A stretch of 64,000 nt of DNA. Origin: Hemileia vastatrix. Its lineage: Eukaryota > Basidiomycota > Pucciniomycetes > Pucciniales > Zaghouaniaceae. Of the stretch, positions 32,391 through 42,559 are shown in pieces. A program made the translations under genes and the position numbers. Numbering within the stretch: position 1 is the stretch's first letter; every line of letters begins with the position of its first letter. Below the pieces are notes generated by a model. That model was not told the DNA's origin. It searched no databases and saw only the letters and a program-made list of their open reading frames with translations. The stretch spans positions 38,289,203 to 38,353,202 of the forward strand of contig JASXTE010000005.1 in assembly GCA_030280995.1 (NCBI GenBank), written 5' to 3'.

Positions 32391-32800
32391 TTTGGTAATT
32401 TCCCAATCCCACCCCTGCATTTGATTGAACTAAGGGGTGGGTATCACCTAAATTCTTTCAATTAAAGAATTTAACAAGTCTTATATGAAATTTTGGCAAT
32501 ACTCCCCCCTGCATTTTATTGAAGTAAGGGATGGGTATCACCAAAAATTTCAAGTCATTTTTTTTGAAGTCTCATATGAAAATTTGGCAATACCCTCCCC
32601 TGTATTTTATTGAATTAAGGTAAGGGTATCACCAAATCTTCAATTTAAATATTTTTTTAAAGTCTGATATGAAAATTTGGCAATACCCCCCTGTATTTTA
32701 TTGTATTAAGGAAAAGGTATCATCAAATTTTTAAGTCAATTTTTTTTTAACGTCTGATATGAAAATTTGGAAATAACCCCCCCCCTGCAATTTATTGAAT
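32391..32800 (+). repeat. Minisatellite of about 90-100 bp units
   Basis: Units start with TTTGGCAATACCCCCCTG at 32391, 32492, 32583, 32676 and 32766, each followed by ATTTTATTGAATTAAGG and GGGTATCACC. Spacing is 101, 91, 93 and 90 bp. Noncoding. Confidence 0.88.
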
Positions 32801-32839
32801 CAAAGAAATCAAATGGAAAAAATATTTAAAATTTGAAAA

Positions 32840-33080
32840 TTTCTACGACCAATTATTTTCCCCAGTTGCAATCAAGTTTTCCTATTTTATATAATAGCCA
32901 GTAGAATGACCTAAGGCAAGATGCACCATTACATAAAAACAGTAATCTATCTTGATGTAACTTTGAAAAATAATTGGAAGAGATGAATCCAAAATTAAAT
33001 GAAAAAAATTAAAATTGAAAATTTCTACAACCAATTATTTTCATCAGTCCCAATCAAGTTTTCCTATTTTATATAAAATA
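32840..33080 (+). repeat. Direct duplication of about 60 bp
   Basis: AATTTCTACRACCAATTATT...CAATCAAGTTTTCCTATT occurs at about 32841-32902 and 33022-33081. The region between and up to 33430 is AT-rich, with A-runs and several minus-strand donor-like CAGGTAAGT sequences (near 33213 and 34266) whose exons I could not identify. Confidence 0.7.
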
Positions 33081-33439
33081 AAAACCTGAATTATGATTGA
33101 AATACCAGGTAAAACAAATTCACCAAAAAAAAAAGAGTAAATAAAAAAAATTAAAAAAAATTCAGTAAATATAATTGCAAAAAATAAATAAATAAATAAA
33201 AATTACTTACCTGCTGTTGGAAAACCTCTTGATGTAATTCAATCCAATTTATTAAAATATAATTAAAAAACAATTGAATTCAGTAAATTTCCAAATAGTT
33301 AATTATTTGTAAAAACCAACACAAATAAAAAAATAAATTACCTGTTATTTTGGAAACAGGGGGAAATGTTCAGAAACTAAGGGAAAGAAAAAAATTCTGT
33401 AAAGAAAATTAAAAAGCAGATATTAGTCTTTTTTTGCTT

Positions 33440-34100
33440 CAAAATGCCCCCCATAAAGTTCCCCCCTTTACCCCTTCAATCCCCCCCTTTAACCCTTCCT
33501 TGCCTGCCTCAAACCCCCCTTTAACCCCTCCTTGCCCACCTCAAACCCCCCCCTTTAGTCTCCCTTTACCATCCCTTTACCCCCCCTTTACCCCTTCCTT
33601 GTCTGCCTCAACCCCCCCTTTACCCCAACCTTGACCCCCTTAAGCCCCCTTTACCCCCTCAGACCTGCCTCAACCCCCCCCCCTACACCTAACTTATCAA
33701 ATTATTAAATATTCAATAAATTAATGAACAATTGCTGATAATTGATCATTAACTTATTGAATTGATAGCGGTTTGATAAGTAGGTTCTGGGGGGGGTGGA
33801 AAGGTTTGAGACAGGTTTGAGGTGCATCTGGGGGGGTGAAGGGGGGGTGAAGGGAGGGGTTTGAGGCAGGAAAAGAGGGGGTAAAGGGGGGTTTGAGGTG
33901 GGCAAGAAGGAGGTAAAGGGGCAGTTGAGGTGGGCAAGGAAGGATTAAAGGGGGATGTTGAGGTGGCCATGAAGGAGAGAAAGGGGGGTATGGAGGAAGA
34001 CAAGGAGGGGGTAAAGGGGTGGGGACTTGAGGTGGCCAAGAAGGGGAGAAAGGAGGGTATGGAGGCAGACAAGGAGGGGGGGAAGGGGGATGATGGAGGG
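33440..34100. repeat. Large imperfect inverted repeat, C-rich arm then G-rich arm
   Basis: The left arm (33440-33690) is built of CCCCCTTTACCCC and TTGCCTGCCTCAA blocks. The right arm (33785-34100) has the complements GGGGTAAAGGGG and TTGAGGTGGGCAAGG. The AT-rich centre is itself palindromic: ATTCAATAAATTAATGA against TCATTAACTTATTGAAT, and ACCTAACTTATCAAA against TTTGATAAGTAGGT. Open frames over the arms are low-complexity translations and not credible genes. Confidence 0.8.
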
Positions 34101-34539
34101 TGAAAAAAAAGAAAAAATAGATATAAAAAAAACAAAATTAGTCTAACCTTGAAAACAAAAAAAAATTCACTTACAGGACAAAAAAAAAGAAAAAAAAAGC
34201 AAAGAAAAAGCAAAAAAAAAATCTTGATTAGCAAATAAAAGACAACAAAAATGAAAAAATGACTTACCTGGTGAGTTGATTTGAGAAAATATAAGCAAAA
34301 AAAATATATGAGGGATGTTTGAGGAGAGGATGAGAAGGATATGAGTGATGAATGAAAAAAAACACTGACAAAATATGTGATTTCATGTTGAGCTGGTGAA
34401 AGAAAACCAATGAGCCATCCAAAAACAGATATTCACCATAAATTGAAAAACAAAAATGAATAAGTAACAAACAAAAATACAAAAGCAAGTGAATAAAGTA
34501 CACAAAGTGGAAATTTGGAGAGAACCAAAATAAAAATTT

Positions 34540-34824
34540 AAAAGTGTTGTGAAGTGAAATCTTGGAGAGTAATTGGCAATATAATGGAGCATATGCTGGT
34601 TGATTGAATGTTTTGGTATTCAAGGGAGGGGAGAGCCGGTGCTGGTTCAGGATCCTCTTCTTTATAAAGATCATTCCACTCATCCTTGAAATCAGCTAGG
34701 ATATTGTGGAGTATAATGCAAGTCATTATCTAATGATTTGCAGTTTTGATCTCCAATTTTTTTTGAAATTGGATTCTGAGCTCCCTAAGACTAGAAAATT
34801 GTCCCTTTAAAGTACCTATAGCGT
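34540..34824 (-). pseudogene. PIF/Harbinger transposase, C-terminal part
   Basis: The minus strand reads AIGTLKGQFSSLRELRIQF, then (after one in-frame stop) MTCIILHNILADFKDEWND, the typical end of the DDE_Tnp_4 nuclease (third acidic residue region, GxLKGRF and LHN motifs). It continues the protein of 37654-38420 directly: QTEKA before element C, AIGTLKG after it. The end is set at the stop near 34540. Confidence 0.88.
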
Positions 34825-35577
34825 TGTAGACATTCCTATAGTACTAGCTATAGGCCTTGACCAAGGGAGTTGGAGAAAACCCAGAGAGAAAATACCCTGT
34901 CCCTTTAGAAAAATAAGTGAGATTTACCTGTTTCAGCCAATTAAAGATCTGTTTTCTAGACCCTCTAATTAAACAATCTTGACCTCTTTAAAAGTGAAAG
35001 ATAATAGTCCCAGGCAGACTACCAGAAAGAGTTGAAATGAACTATAATATATTCCAACAAAACATCAGCCAATGAGACAGTGAGGAACAGAGAGGTGATG
35101 AGTAAAGAGATAAGATGATTCCCTAATAATCTTCCCACACACATATCATGCAGCTATGAACAGACTACCCCAGCCTAATCCCTGCCAAAAATAAAGCTCT
35201 CCCACCTTTCTAAATGCATAAAAAATTCCTCTAAAGGCTTCCATGCACACAGGCGGGCGGGCCGTCTGACATAGGGACAGCCACTTAGAGGCGGGCGGGC
35301 CGCCCGACGTAGGGACAGCGGCTTAGAGGTAGGCGGGCCGCCCAACATAAGGATAGCAGCTTAGAGGCAGGTGGGCCGCCCGACATAGGTATGGCTGCTT
35401 TTAGACCCTTAAACATCCAAAGCCACCCAAAATACCCCTCTAAAACACCAAAACAACAGTAACTACATGTAGAAACAAGAAAACACCAATAAAAACCCTA
35501 TAACCTCAACTATACCCTACATTACAAATACCTAAAAATATACACTCTAAAGGACTATCCAGGTGTGGATAACCACA
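34825..35577 (-). repeat. 3' LTR of element C
   Basis: Contains four tandem units of about 45-50 bp built on GGCGGGCGGGCCGCCCGACG (35250-35395), a CpG-rich palindrome; the 5' LTR has only two decayed units. Confidence 0.88.
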
Positions 35578-36640
35578 TCCTCCCTCCAATCAAGAATGTC
35601 CCCATTCTTCCTTCACCAACAACCATGTTCAAACACCTCTCCAGAATCTTTACTAACAGCCCATTTCTCTCTTCCTCTGGATCCTATTCCATCCTAAGTG
35701 AACTTCTGAACCAGAAATCCAAGCTTCTTCTTTAAAATTTCTCTTGCACCATGCCTTTAAATTCAATCTATTCCTGTGAAAAAATTTCTTCCTTCTGTTT
35801 CTGAATTCTAACTCTGGCTGTACCAGCCTCCAACAATAAAAAGTGCTATCCAGTTGACCAGTCTTCCTGACTATAACCTTCTACCAGCATAAAAATTTCC
35901 TCATTTTATAGTCTTGGGGGACTAGCCCTCAGTTGAAAGTGTTGGGGGACTAACAGACCTCAGTTTAAAGTCTTGAGGGACTAACAGCCCTCAATTTATA
36001 GTCTTGGGGGACTCCGAAAATTCTCAGTTTATAGTCTTGGGGGACTGTGAAAACCTGAATCACAGAACCCAGAACCAGAGATCAACCAGAAAAAGATTTA
36101 GAGAAGTAACTAACTTTCTGGGGTAACTGTATATAGAGCTGCCAGCCTATCAGTCACCCCCCAACTTGCCTTTACAAAATTCAGAAGTTCCCTCTTGGAT
36201 CCTTCTGAATTTAAACTTCTGCCTCACACTGCCCCCCATTCCTCAGGTTATAGTCTTGGGTGAATTTCCATCAAAAAATCTTGAGCCCATAATTAAAAGA
36301 TCAGCTTAAAGTCTTGAAGAACTTTCCAGAAAAAAATCTTGAAGATATATCCCATAAATCCCCAAACCAAAAAAACATCAAATCCAAAGCATTTAACCTC
36401 CTTTAACAAATAAAACAAAATAAAATGATATCCCCCAGCCAATTGATGAGCTGATCCCTTTATACCTTACCCAAATCCAAGTGCACCTTGATGTGGTCAC
36501 ACCTAAAAAAAATTTATATTTTTTATTATTATTTTGACTCCTCTTCTACCAAAAACATTGCCATAGCCCTATCTTGAGCCTTTGAACAAACGTAGCCTTG
36601 ATAAAAAAATTAAAAGAAAAAAAGAGAAAAAAGAAAATAA
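35578..36640 (-). repeat. 3' noncoding region of element C: motif array and hairpins
   Basis: Seven reversed motif copies (for example CAGTTTAAAGTCTTGAGGGA) lie at about 35900-36040, 36245 and 36303. H2 GGGGTAACTG (36120-36129) pairs with CAGTCACCCC (36151-36160); H1 AGAAG (36183) pairs with CTTCT (36202); an H4 relative lies at 36471-36496. A plus-strand ATG at 35624 might be a ruined antisense gene 2, but no cysteine cluster is left. Confidence 0.72.
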
Positions 36641-36977
36641 TCTTGAATCCACCACTTTCACAGGCAAAACCCTAGCCAAAAACCACTTTTCATCCTCCCC
36701 CAAAAACCTTGAACCATCCCAAGACTGAATCCCAACCATCCTAGCAAGTCCAAGTTACAGCCTCCAATCTCTACCAAAGATAGCCAAATTCCCCCCCAAT
36801 AGCCTTAAAGACCTAGGAGGGACCAAATACAACAGAAAAGAAGACCCCTAGACCAACAGCAAAGAGATATAGCACCATATCCTAAATCCACCAAAGGAGA
36901 TCCACCAAAGAGAGAAGCCTAGATCATCAGAGATTCCAAAACGCCAACAGATTCTACCCCACATTGGGCACCAGAAA

Positions 36978-37653
36978 TGTAGACAATCCTATAGTACTAG
37001 CTATAGGCCTTGACCAAGGGAGTTGGAGAAAACTCAGAGAGAAAATCCCCTGTCCCTTTAGAAAAATAAGTGAGATTTACCTGTTGCAGCATATTGGAGA
37101 TCTGTTTGCTAGACCCTCTAATTAAACACTCTTGACCTCTTTAAAAGTGAAAGATAATAGTCCCAGGCAGACTGCCAGAAAGAGTTGAAATGAACAGTAA
37201 TATATTCAAACAAAACACCAGCCAATAAGACAGTGAGGAACAGAGAGGTGATGAGTAAAGAGATAAGATGATTCCCTAAAAATCTTCCCACACACACATC
37301 ATACAGCTATGCACAGAATACCCCAGCTTAATCCCTGCCAAAAATAAAGCTCTCCCAGCTTTATACATGCATAAAAAATGCCTCTAAAGGCTTCCATGCG
37401 TCAGGCAGGCAGGCTGCCTGACATAGGGACAGCCGCTTAGAGGCAGACCAGCCTCCAGACGTAGGGACAGCTGCTTTTAGGCCCTTAAAAGCCCAAAAAC
37501 ACCCAAAATACCCCTTTAAAACAAAAAAACAACAGTAACTACATGTGGAAACAAGAAAACACCAATAAAAACACCATAAACCCAACTATACCCTACATTC
37601 CAAATACCTACAAATATGCACTCCAAAGGCCTACCCAGGTTTAGATCACCACA
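36978..37653 (-). repeat. 5' LTR of element C
   Basis: 676 bp; partner of 34825-35577. Differences are mostly C-to-T or G-to-A at CpG sites and the lower number of GC-rich units. Confidence 0.88.
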
Positions 37654-38420
37654 GCCTTTTCAGTCTGTACTCTTGATTGGGAAAGGTAATAATTAAATTT
37701 AGTTTTGGGGTCATTTTCTAATCTTGCATCACAGAAAGCAGGTATAATGTACTTCCCACTTGCATATGCTGAGTCTGAAAGGAGTTGCTGAGATTCATCA
37801 AAGTATGAGTCTGGGGTTTGAGAAATCCTCATTATTTTGAAGATGGAAGATTCATGACATGATCCATGGTAGCCACTGTGAAGCGCAATAAATATTTTAT
37901 TGAAATCACATATAAGTTGAATGGCAATATAGTATCTAGAAGGAAGATAAAAAGTTAGTCCATGAATGATGAGAAATTGAAGAAGATTTTGAATAAACCT
38001 TTTTTTCAATCAAAATAATGGTTCCCATCATGAGAAAGCTTTTGACTCAAAGGTATAGTCGTGCCATCAACAAAACTTACACAGCCAGGGAAAGCTTTGG
38101 CTTGCATTACTTGAGAGGATTCAAGTCGCTGTTCTGGAGTTGGCCAAGCAAGTGTTTGAGACTTGAGAGAAAGGATAGCAATCATAAAGCACTTGGTGTA
38201 TAATATCACTATACCATATCCTATGTTAAATAGATTATTTAAACATCTTACAGCAGCAACATTTCCATTTGAGCCAAAGCAACATATTGCAACAGCAATT
38301 TTAATGGCAGGATTACGCTGTTTGTTATGGGAATTGTTATGAAAGATAGGATTTTCAGAGATGAGTTGATAAAGTTTGAAGAAAGATTTGGGAGAAGTGC
38401 TATAGTTGAGTGAAGTTTAG
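37654..38420 (-). pseudogene. PIF/Harbinger transposase, N-terminal and catalytic part
   Basis: The minus strand reads TSPKSFFKLYQLISENPIFHNN...NKQRNPAIKIAVAICCFGSNGN (helix-turn-helix-like region), then FPGCVSFVDGTTIPLSQ (first catalytic Asp), HYFD*KK, intron, RYYIAIQLICDFNKIFIALHSGYHGSCHESSIFK and LLSDSAYASGKYIIPAF (second Asp), stopping at RVQTEKA where element C enters. An in-frame TGA follows HYFD and a frameshift lies near 38405. Removing 37936-37998 restores YFD-KKRYYIAIQ, as in relatives. The gene cut DNA for a DNA transposon; no terminal inverted repeats were identified. Confidence 0.87.
37936..37998 (-). other. Intron in the Harbinger transposase
   Basis: Minus-strand GTTTATTC donor, GGACTAAC branch sequence, CTTCTAG acceptor, 63 nt. 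It inserts unrelated residues into a conserved block if not removed. Confidence 0.78.
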
Positions 38421-39034
38421 TTGAGGAATGTTGAGAATGGAGTGGAGATCATATTGGGAATCATGATAAAAATTTGGCCCCCTGGAAATGAGGTAAAACC
38501 TTTTGGAAAGAAAACACAAATAGGATAAAGAATCTTCCAAATCAGAGTCAGATTTATAGTAGAGAGCTAAAAGTAAAGTGATAGCATTTATAGTTGAGTG
38601 AAGTAGCTTTCTAGTAGAGAGATTCTTTATTTTTGTCAGTAGTATAGGTTGTTGGTAGAAGGTTTAGGTGATGAGTGGGAAGTGGGAATTCACCACCAAA
38701 TGTGCAGTTGGGGTGTGTAGATAGAAAAAAAACTTAAGTGTTTGCCACCAAAATTAAGTAGCATAGAGTGAGGAGAGACTTAAAGATGTCATCAGAAATT
38801 ATAAGTCATGTGACTTTCTTGAAAATCCTTTATGGATGTGATGAGTTTGGGATCAGGAATTAGGAATAGAAATTGGGGTATAAGAGGCAGGGTAATGCAT
38901 TATCGTGGATTCCTTATCCACTAGCCCCGGGGCTAGTGAATAAAAATCTTCCGTAATTAATAATGTCTTATCCCGGGAAAAAAAATTCCTGATCCCTAAT
39001 TGCGGATCCCTAAACAATGATACTCCCTAATAAC
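38421..39034. other. Noncoding flank between Harbinger gene and element D
   Basis: Holds a perfect 20-bp palindrome, CACTAGCCCC/GGGGCTAGTG (38919-38938), next to short repeats of GATCCCTAA/TCCCGGGA type. No coding frame recognised. It may contain the 5' end of the Harbinger element. Confidence 0.5.
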
Positions 39035-39860
39035 TTTATAAAGTATTTTTGGTTATTTTACATTTTCCATAATTAACTTAAATTTAATATTTTTTTACTA
39101 GATGAATAGGGCTTTTCAGACTACAAAAATTAGAATGGATTATAAAGAAGAATTAGCATTATAATCTATAATATTTCTACATTTTTTATTAGTATGTTAA
39201 AGGTTATAATTGAGTCCAGAAGTCCATACAAGCTCTGTAGAAACTCTGGTTATCTCTGGAAGAGCTCCAGATGAGCTCCAGAATGCTCCAGTTAGGGAAA
39301 GTAGGGCACATGACATACTATGCATATAAATTCTGTAGACTCAAAATTAGAGAAAAAAAGAAGAAATCTAACAGAAAATTTAACAACCCACCAAAACAAA
39401 ACATATTAATAACAATCATTAATATTTTGCATAACAAATTATTAAATTGTATTACCCTTAAAAATATAACACTTCTACATAACATTTTATTAAATTCACT
39501 CATCAGAATATATAATAACTTATAGGTTACTATTTTAAAGGTCTCATCATCAGGGATATGATTTTAACATCTAAATCATAAAAAATAAAAGCTTTATAAA
39601 AATATATTATCCAATAATTTATATAACTTTTCTAAATGCAGCTTCACTTTTGTGTTTCTTACCCTCATTACAAAAGAACACTAATTCTAAATCTCAACTC
39701 AGTTAATAACAAATAGTTTATTTTTAATTTCATGTTAAGTAGAGGATATAGCTTAGTTAATTTTGAACTTTTATTTACTTGAAGGGACAGGTTTTTCTTT
39801 GGTTTATCCAGCTACCTTGGATTCTGTATTCATAAAGGCAACTTTAAGAGTCTTTCTACA
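39035..39860 (+). repeat. 5' LTR of element D, missing its left end
   Basis: Aligns with 50085-50882 and more weakly with the B LTR; the first roughly 300 bp are absent. A decayed primer binding site (GGTAGTGCCAAAGATGGGG) follows at about 39863. Confidence 0.82.
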
Positions 39861-39997
39861 TTGGTAGTGCCAAAGATGGGGTTTCAACTCTCTTGCTTTT
39901 AATCAATATTGCTTGGTATATGGATTGCTTAGCCTGAAAAAGGGTTATTAAAAAAACACTTATATTATTTTTTAACAGTTTTATCTTATACATTTGG

Positions 39998-42559
39998 ATG
40001 TCTTCTGCTACTGGATCTGGTGTTTCTCTTCCTGTTGGTTCTTCAGTCAGGATTGATTCTTGGGATTGGCCCAACTTTAATGGGTAATAAGTTAAATAGT
40101 TCTTAAATTAATATGAAGCTGCTTCTGTTGTTGATGGGGCTTCACATTTGGACATGGTGAAGCAGATTAGGTTCTTTTTTTTGGACAGAGAGGTGAAAAT
40201 GGATGTCATTTATATGGATGTTTGTAAAAGATGGGTCTGGTTGAAATTTTCAAAGGAGATCATTGCTAGGTGGGGAGTGAGTTATAATATGGTGGAATGC
40301 AACAAAATTGAAAATGATTGGAAAGCAAAGGATGAAGTTTTAAATATGGTGGACTTCAAAAAGTTATGTAGGCAGTTTGATGAAGTGGTGGAATATTTGA
40401 TTCTGGTAGAGGAAATATGCAATGAAAATAAGGCTATGATTTAGTTTTTTTCATCATTCAGAAGGGACATCAGAAAGGATGTGTTGAAGTAGCTGTCTAG
40501 AAAAAACTTGATGAAGGATTTACCAAATGTAGAACAGAAAGTGCCTTCTCTAGAGGTCATCAAAGAAAGGATTCAGGTGTATTTAAAAAATGGCTTTGGA
40601 TAAGTATGAGGAGTCCTGCACTTAATATGTTAGCAAGTTTAGTGAAGTTTTGGCCAAAAATAATGATATTATGGTCAAGGATTAGTTGGGACAGCCTGTT
40701 GCTAAGGTAGAGGGGAATGTTGATAATGAGATGGTAGATAATTTAGCTGATTTAACAAAGAAGCTCAAAAAATTTGTTGAAGAGACTCAGAAGCCCAACA
40801 GAGAGCCTGTGGCTTCAACTTCCACTTCTTCATTTTATCAATCTATGGGTTGTGAGAGGAGGAACTTTGGCTTTAATGGCAATGGAAACCATTTTAATGG
40901 GCATTGAAATGGAAATAGTGGTAGTAATGGTAATGGTAATGGTGAAAATGGTTATAGAGGTGCTTATGGAAAACCTAGGGTGTGCTCCTATTATAATAGG
41001 AGGAGGCACAAGGCAGAAGATTCTTATTTTTTTGTTAAGGACTTTCAGGCTGGTAGAGTAAAATTTGATGGAAAGGTTTACAATTTCCCTGATGGGTCTT
41101 TCATCAAAACTAGTGATGGGAAAGCATCCTTTGAGCTAGTTAGGAGGAATTTGATGTCTGAAAGGAGAGCCAGATTTGAAGAATTAACTGATGATGATTA
41201 AAATACTAAAGGTGGAAAAAAAATGGTGGTAATGATGGTGGAAAATTGGATAAGGGTAAACAAAAGGAGGTCAGTAAGGCCACTTTTACAACTTCATTTA
41301 CTGGATTAGAGTTGGGAATGGTTGCTAGAGTGGATGGTAACTGTATGATTGGTGAATATGATGTTGATTCTGCTAGAAGAACAGCTGCTACTAAAGCTAA
41401 ATGTATCATTCAGACCGAACTTATGGCTAAACCAGGCAAGGCTGAAAATAAAAAGATTAAAAATAAACCTTAATCTAAGGGCAAAGTTTAAAAATTCAGG
41501 AGAGAATGGCAGATAAAAGGCCACCCAGTTATGGCAAATTTGGTTTAAATGTTGAGCCTATGATTTTGGAAGAATAATCTGATTCTGTGGAAGATGTAAC
41601 AATAGTTTCTCTTTAAAGACTAAGTTTTTCTAGTCCTACACCTATGGAGGGAGTAAGGAGAAGCAGTGATGGATCTAGATTGGTTAAAGAAGCTAGTGAT
41701 GGAGCTAGGGTTATTGTAGATGAAGATGTTATTATGGGGGGTGAAGATAGAAATGTGGGTCATCAAGGAGTTCTAAGGGCCAAGGTTATTAAATCAAAAG
41801 TTCAATATGAAAGGCCAGTAGTATCTGGTCAAGAAAATGATATGGAGACAGTTTTGTATAGAGTGAATCAATTCCCAATTCCTTTATCTTTAGGTGAATT
41901 ATTTAGGATTAATCCAGCTCTCGCAGAAAGGAAGAAGATGAATCTGACAAGGATAAGGGTATCTTTCGGAAGAGTGGAATATATTTGTGAAAATGCGGAA
42001 AATTTTGGAGAGGAAGTGTAAACTCATTTTTCTGTTCCTGAAGGGTATTTAATGGTGATGTTAAATGTTAAAGAGGTAAAGGCCCTGGTGTATTCTAGGT
42101 CACAAATTAATTTAATTTTCTTAGAGAGGGAAACCTTAAAAGGCTTGCAAATTAAAGCAGGTACTGGTGGTAATTTTAGAGGCATAGTTGGGCATGCTAC
42201 TTAACTTATGGGTACAGCACATCATTTCAAGTTATGTATTGGTGGATCTGTAAGAAGAGAGCGCTTTTATGTGGCTAGAGGATCAGTAAAAATGATTCTT
42301 GGTGGTCCCTTTTTGATGGATTTTAAAGCAAGGATAGGTTATAAGAGTGTTTTTAGAATTAGTTTAGAGATTACTGGTGAAGATATGAGAAGGCTTCATT
42401 TACGTTTAGCACCTCCAGGAGATGAGGGTTGGGAGAGAAGGCCTGTCATAAACAAAATGTGCCAGTTTTGTATGTGCACCAAGAGGGGGCCAATTTAAAG
42501 GTCAGCTTCTGGTAATTAATAATAAAGATAAGTATAAATACCCTCGTTTTTTGTGTTAG
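39998..42559 (+). pseudogene. gag-pro: Gag-protease of element D, decayed
   Basis: ATG 39998 (MSSATGSGV). Aligns with B throughout: DMVKQIRFFF, DFKKLCRQFDEVVEYLILVEE, EMVDNLADLTKKLKKFVEETQ, knuckle remnant CSYYNRRRHKA, RRRNLMSERRARFEELTDDD, retropepsin region with LVYSRSQINLI (the DSG motif is lost), LGGPFLMDFKARIGY. Many stops and frameshifts. The last codons keep the slippery heptamer TTTTTTG (42547-42553) before TAG 42557-42559. Confidence 0.88.

Larger units (their letters stand above)
34825..37653 (-). mobile_element. Non-autonomous gypsy-type element C inserted in the Harbinger transposase
   Basis: On the minus strand: 5' LTR 36978-37653 (TGTGGTGATC...TGTCTACA), primer binding site 36957-36973 (TGGTGCCCAATGTGGGG), a leader nearly identical to that of element E, a gag start (MVGIQSWDGSRFLGED, ending near 36640), then noncoding modules and the 3' LTR 34825-35577. 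Pol is absent. Flanks are GCGT (34821-34824) and GCCT (37654-37657), a one-mismatch 4-bp target duplication. C and E share leader and gag start, so they form one gag-only, pol-less subfamily. Confidence 0.88.

Noticed and set aside
33434..34234. Proline-rich open frames on both strands
   Set aside because: They are translations of the CCCCTTT/GGGGAAA low-complexity inverted repeat, without start context or homologues.
38223..38265. Second intron in the Harbinger gene (GTAAGATG...CATAG)
   Set aside because: Only 31 or 43 nt long, splicing breaks the frame, and the unspliced frame is open.
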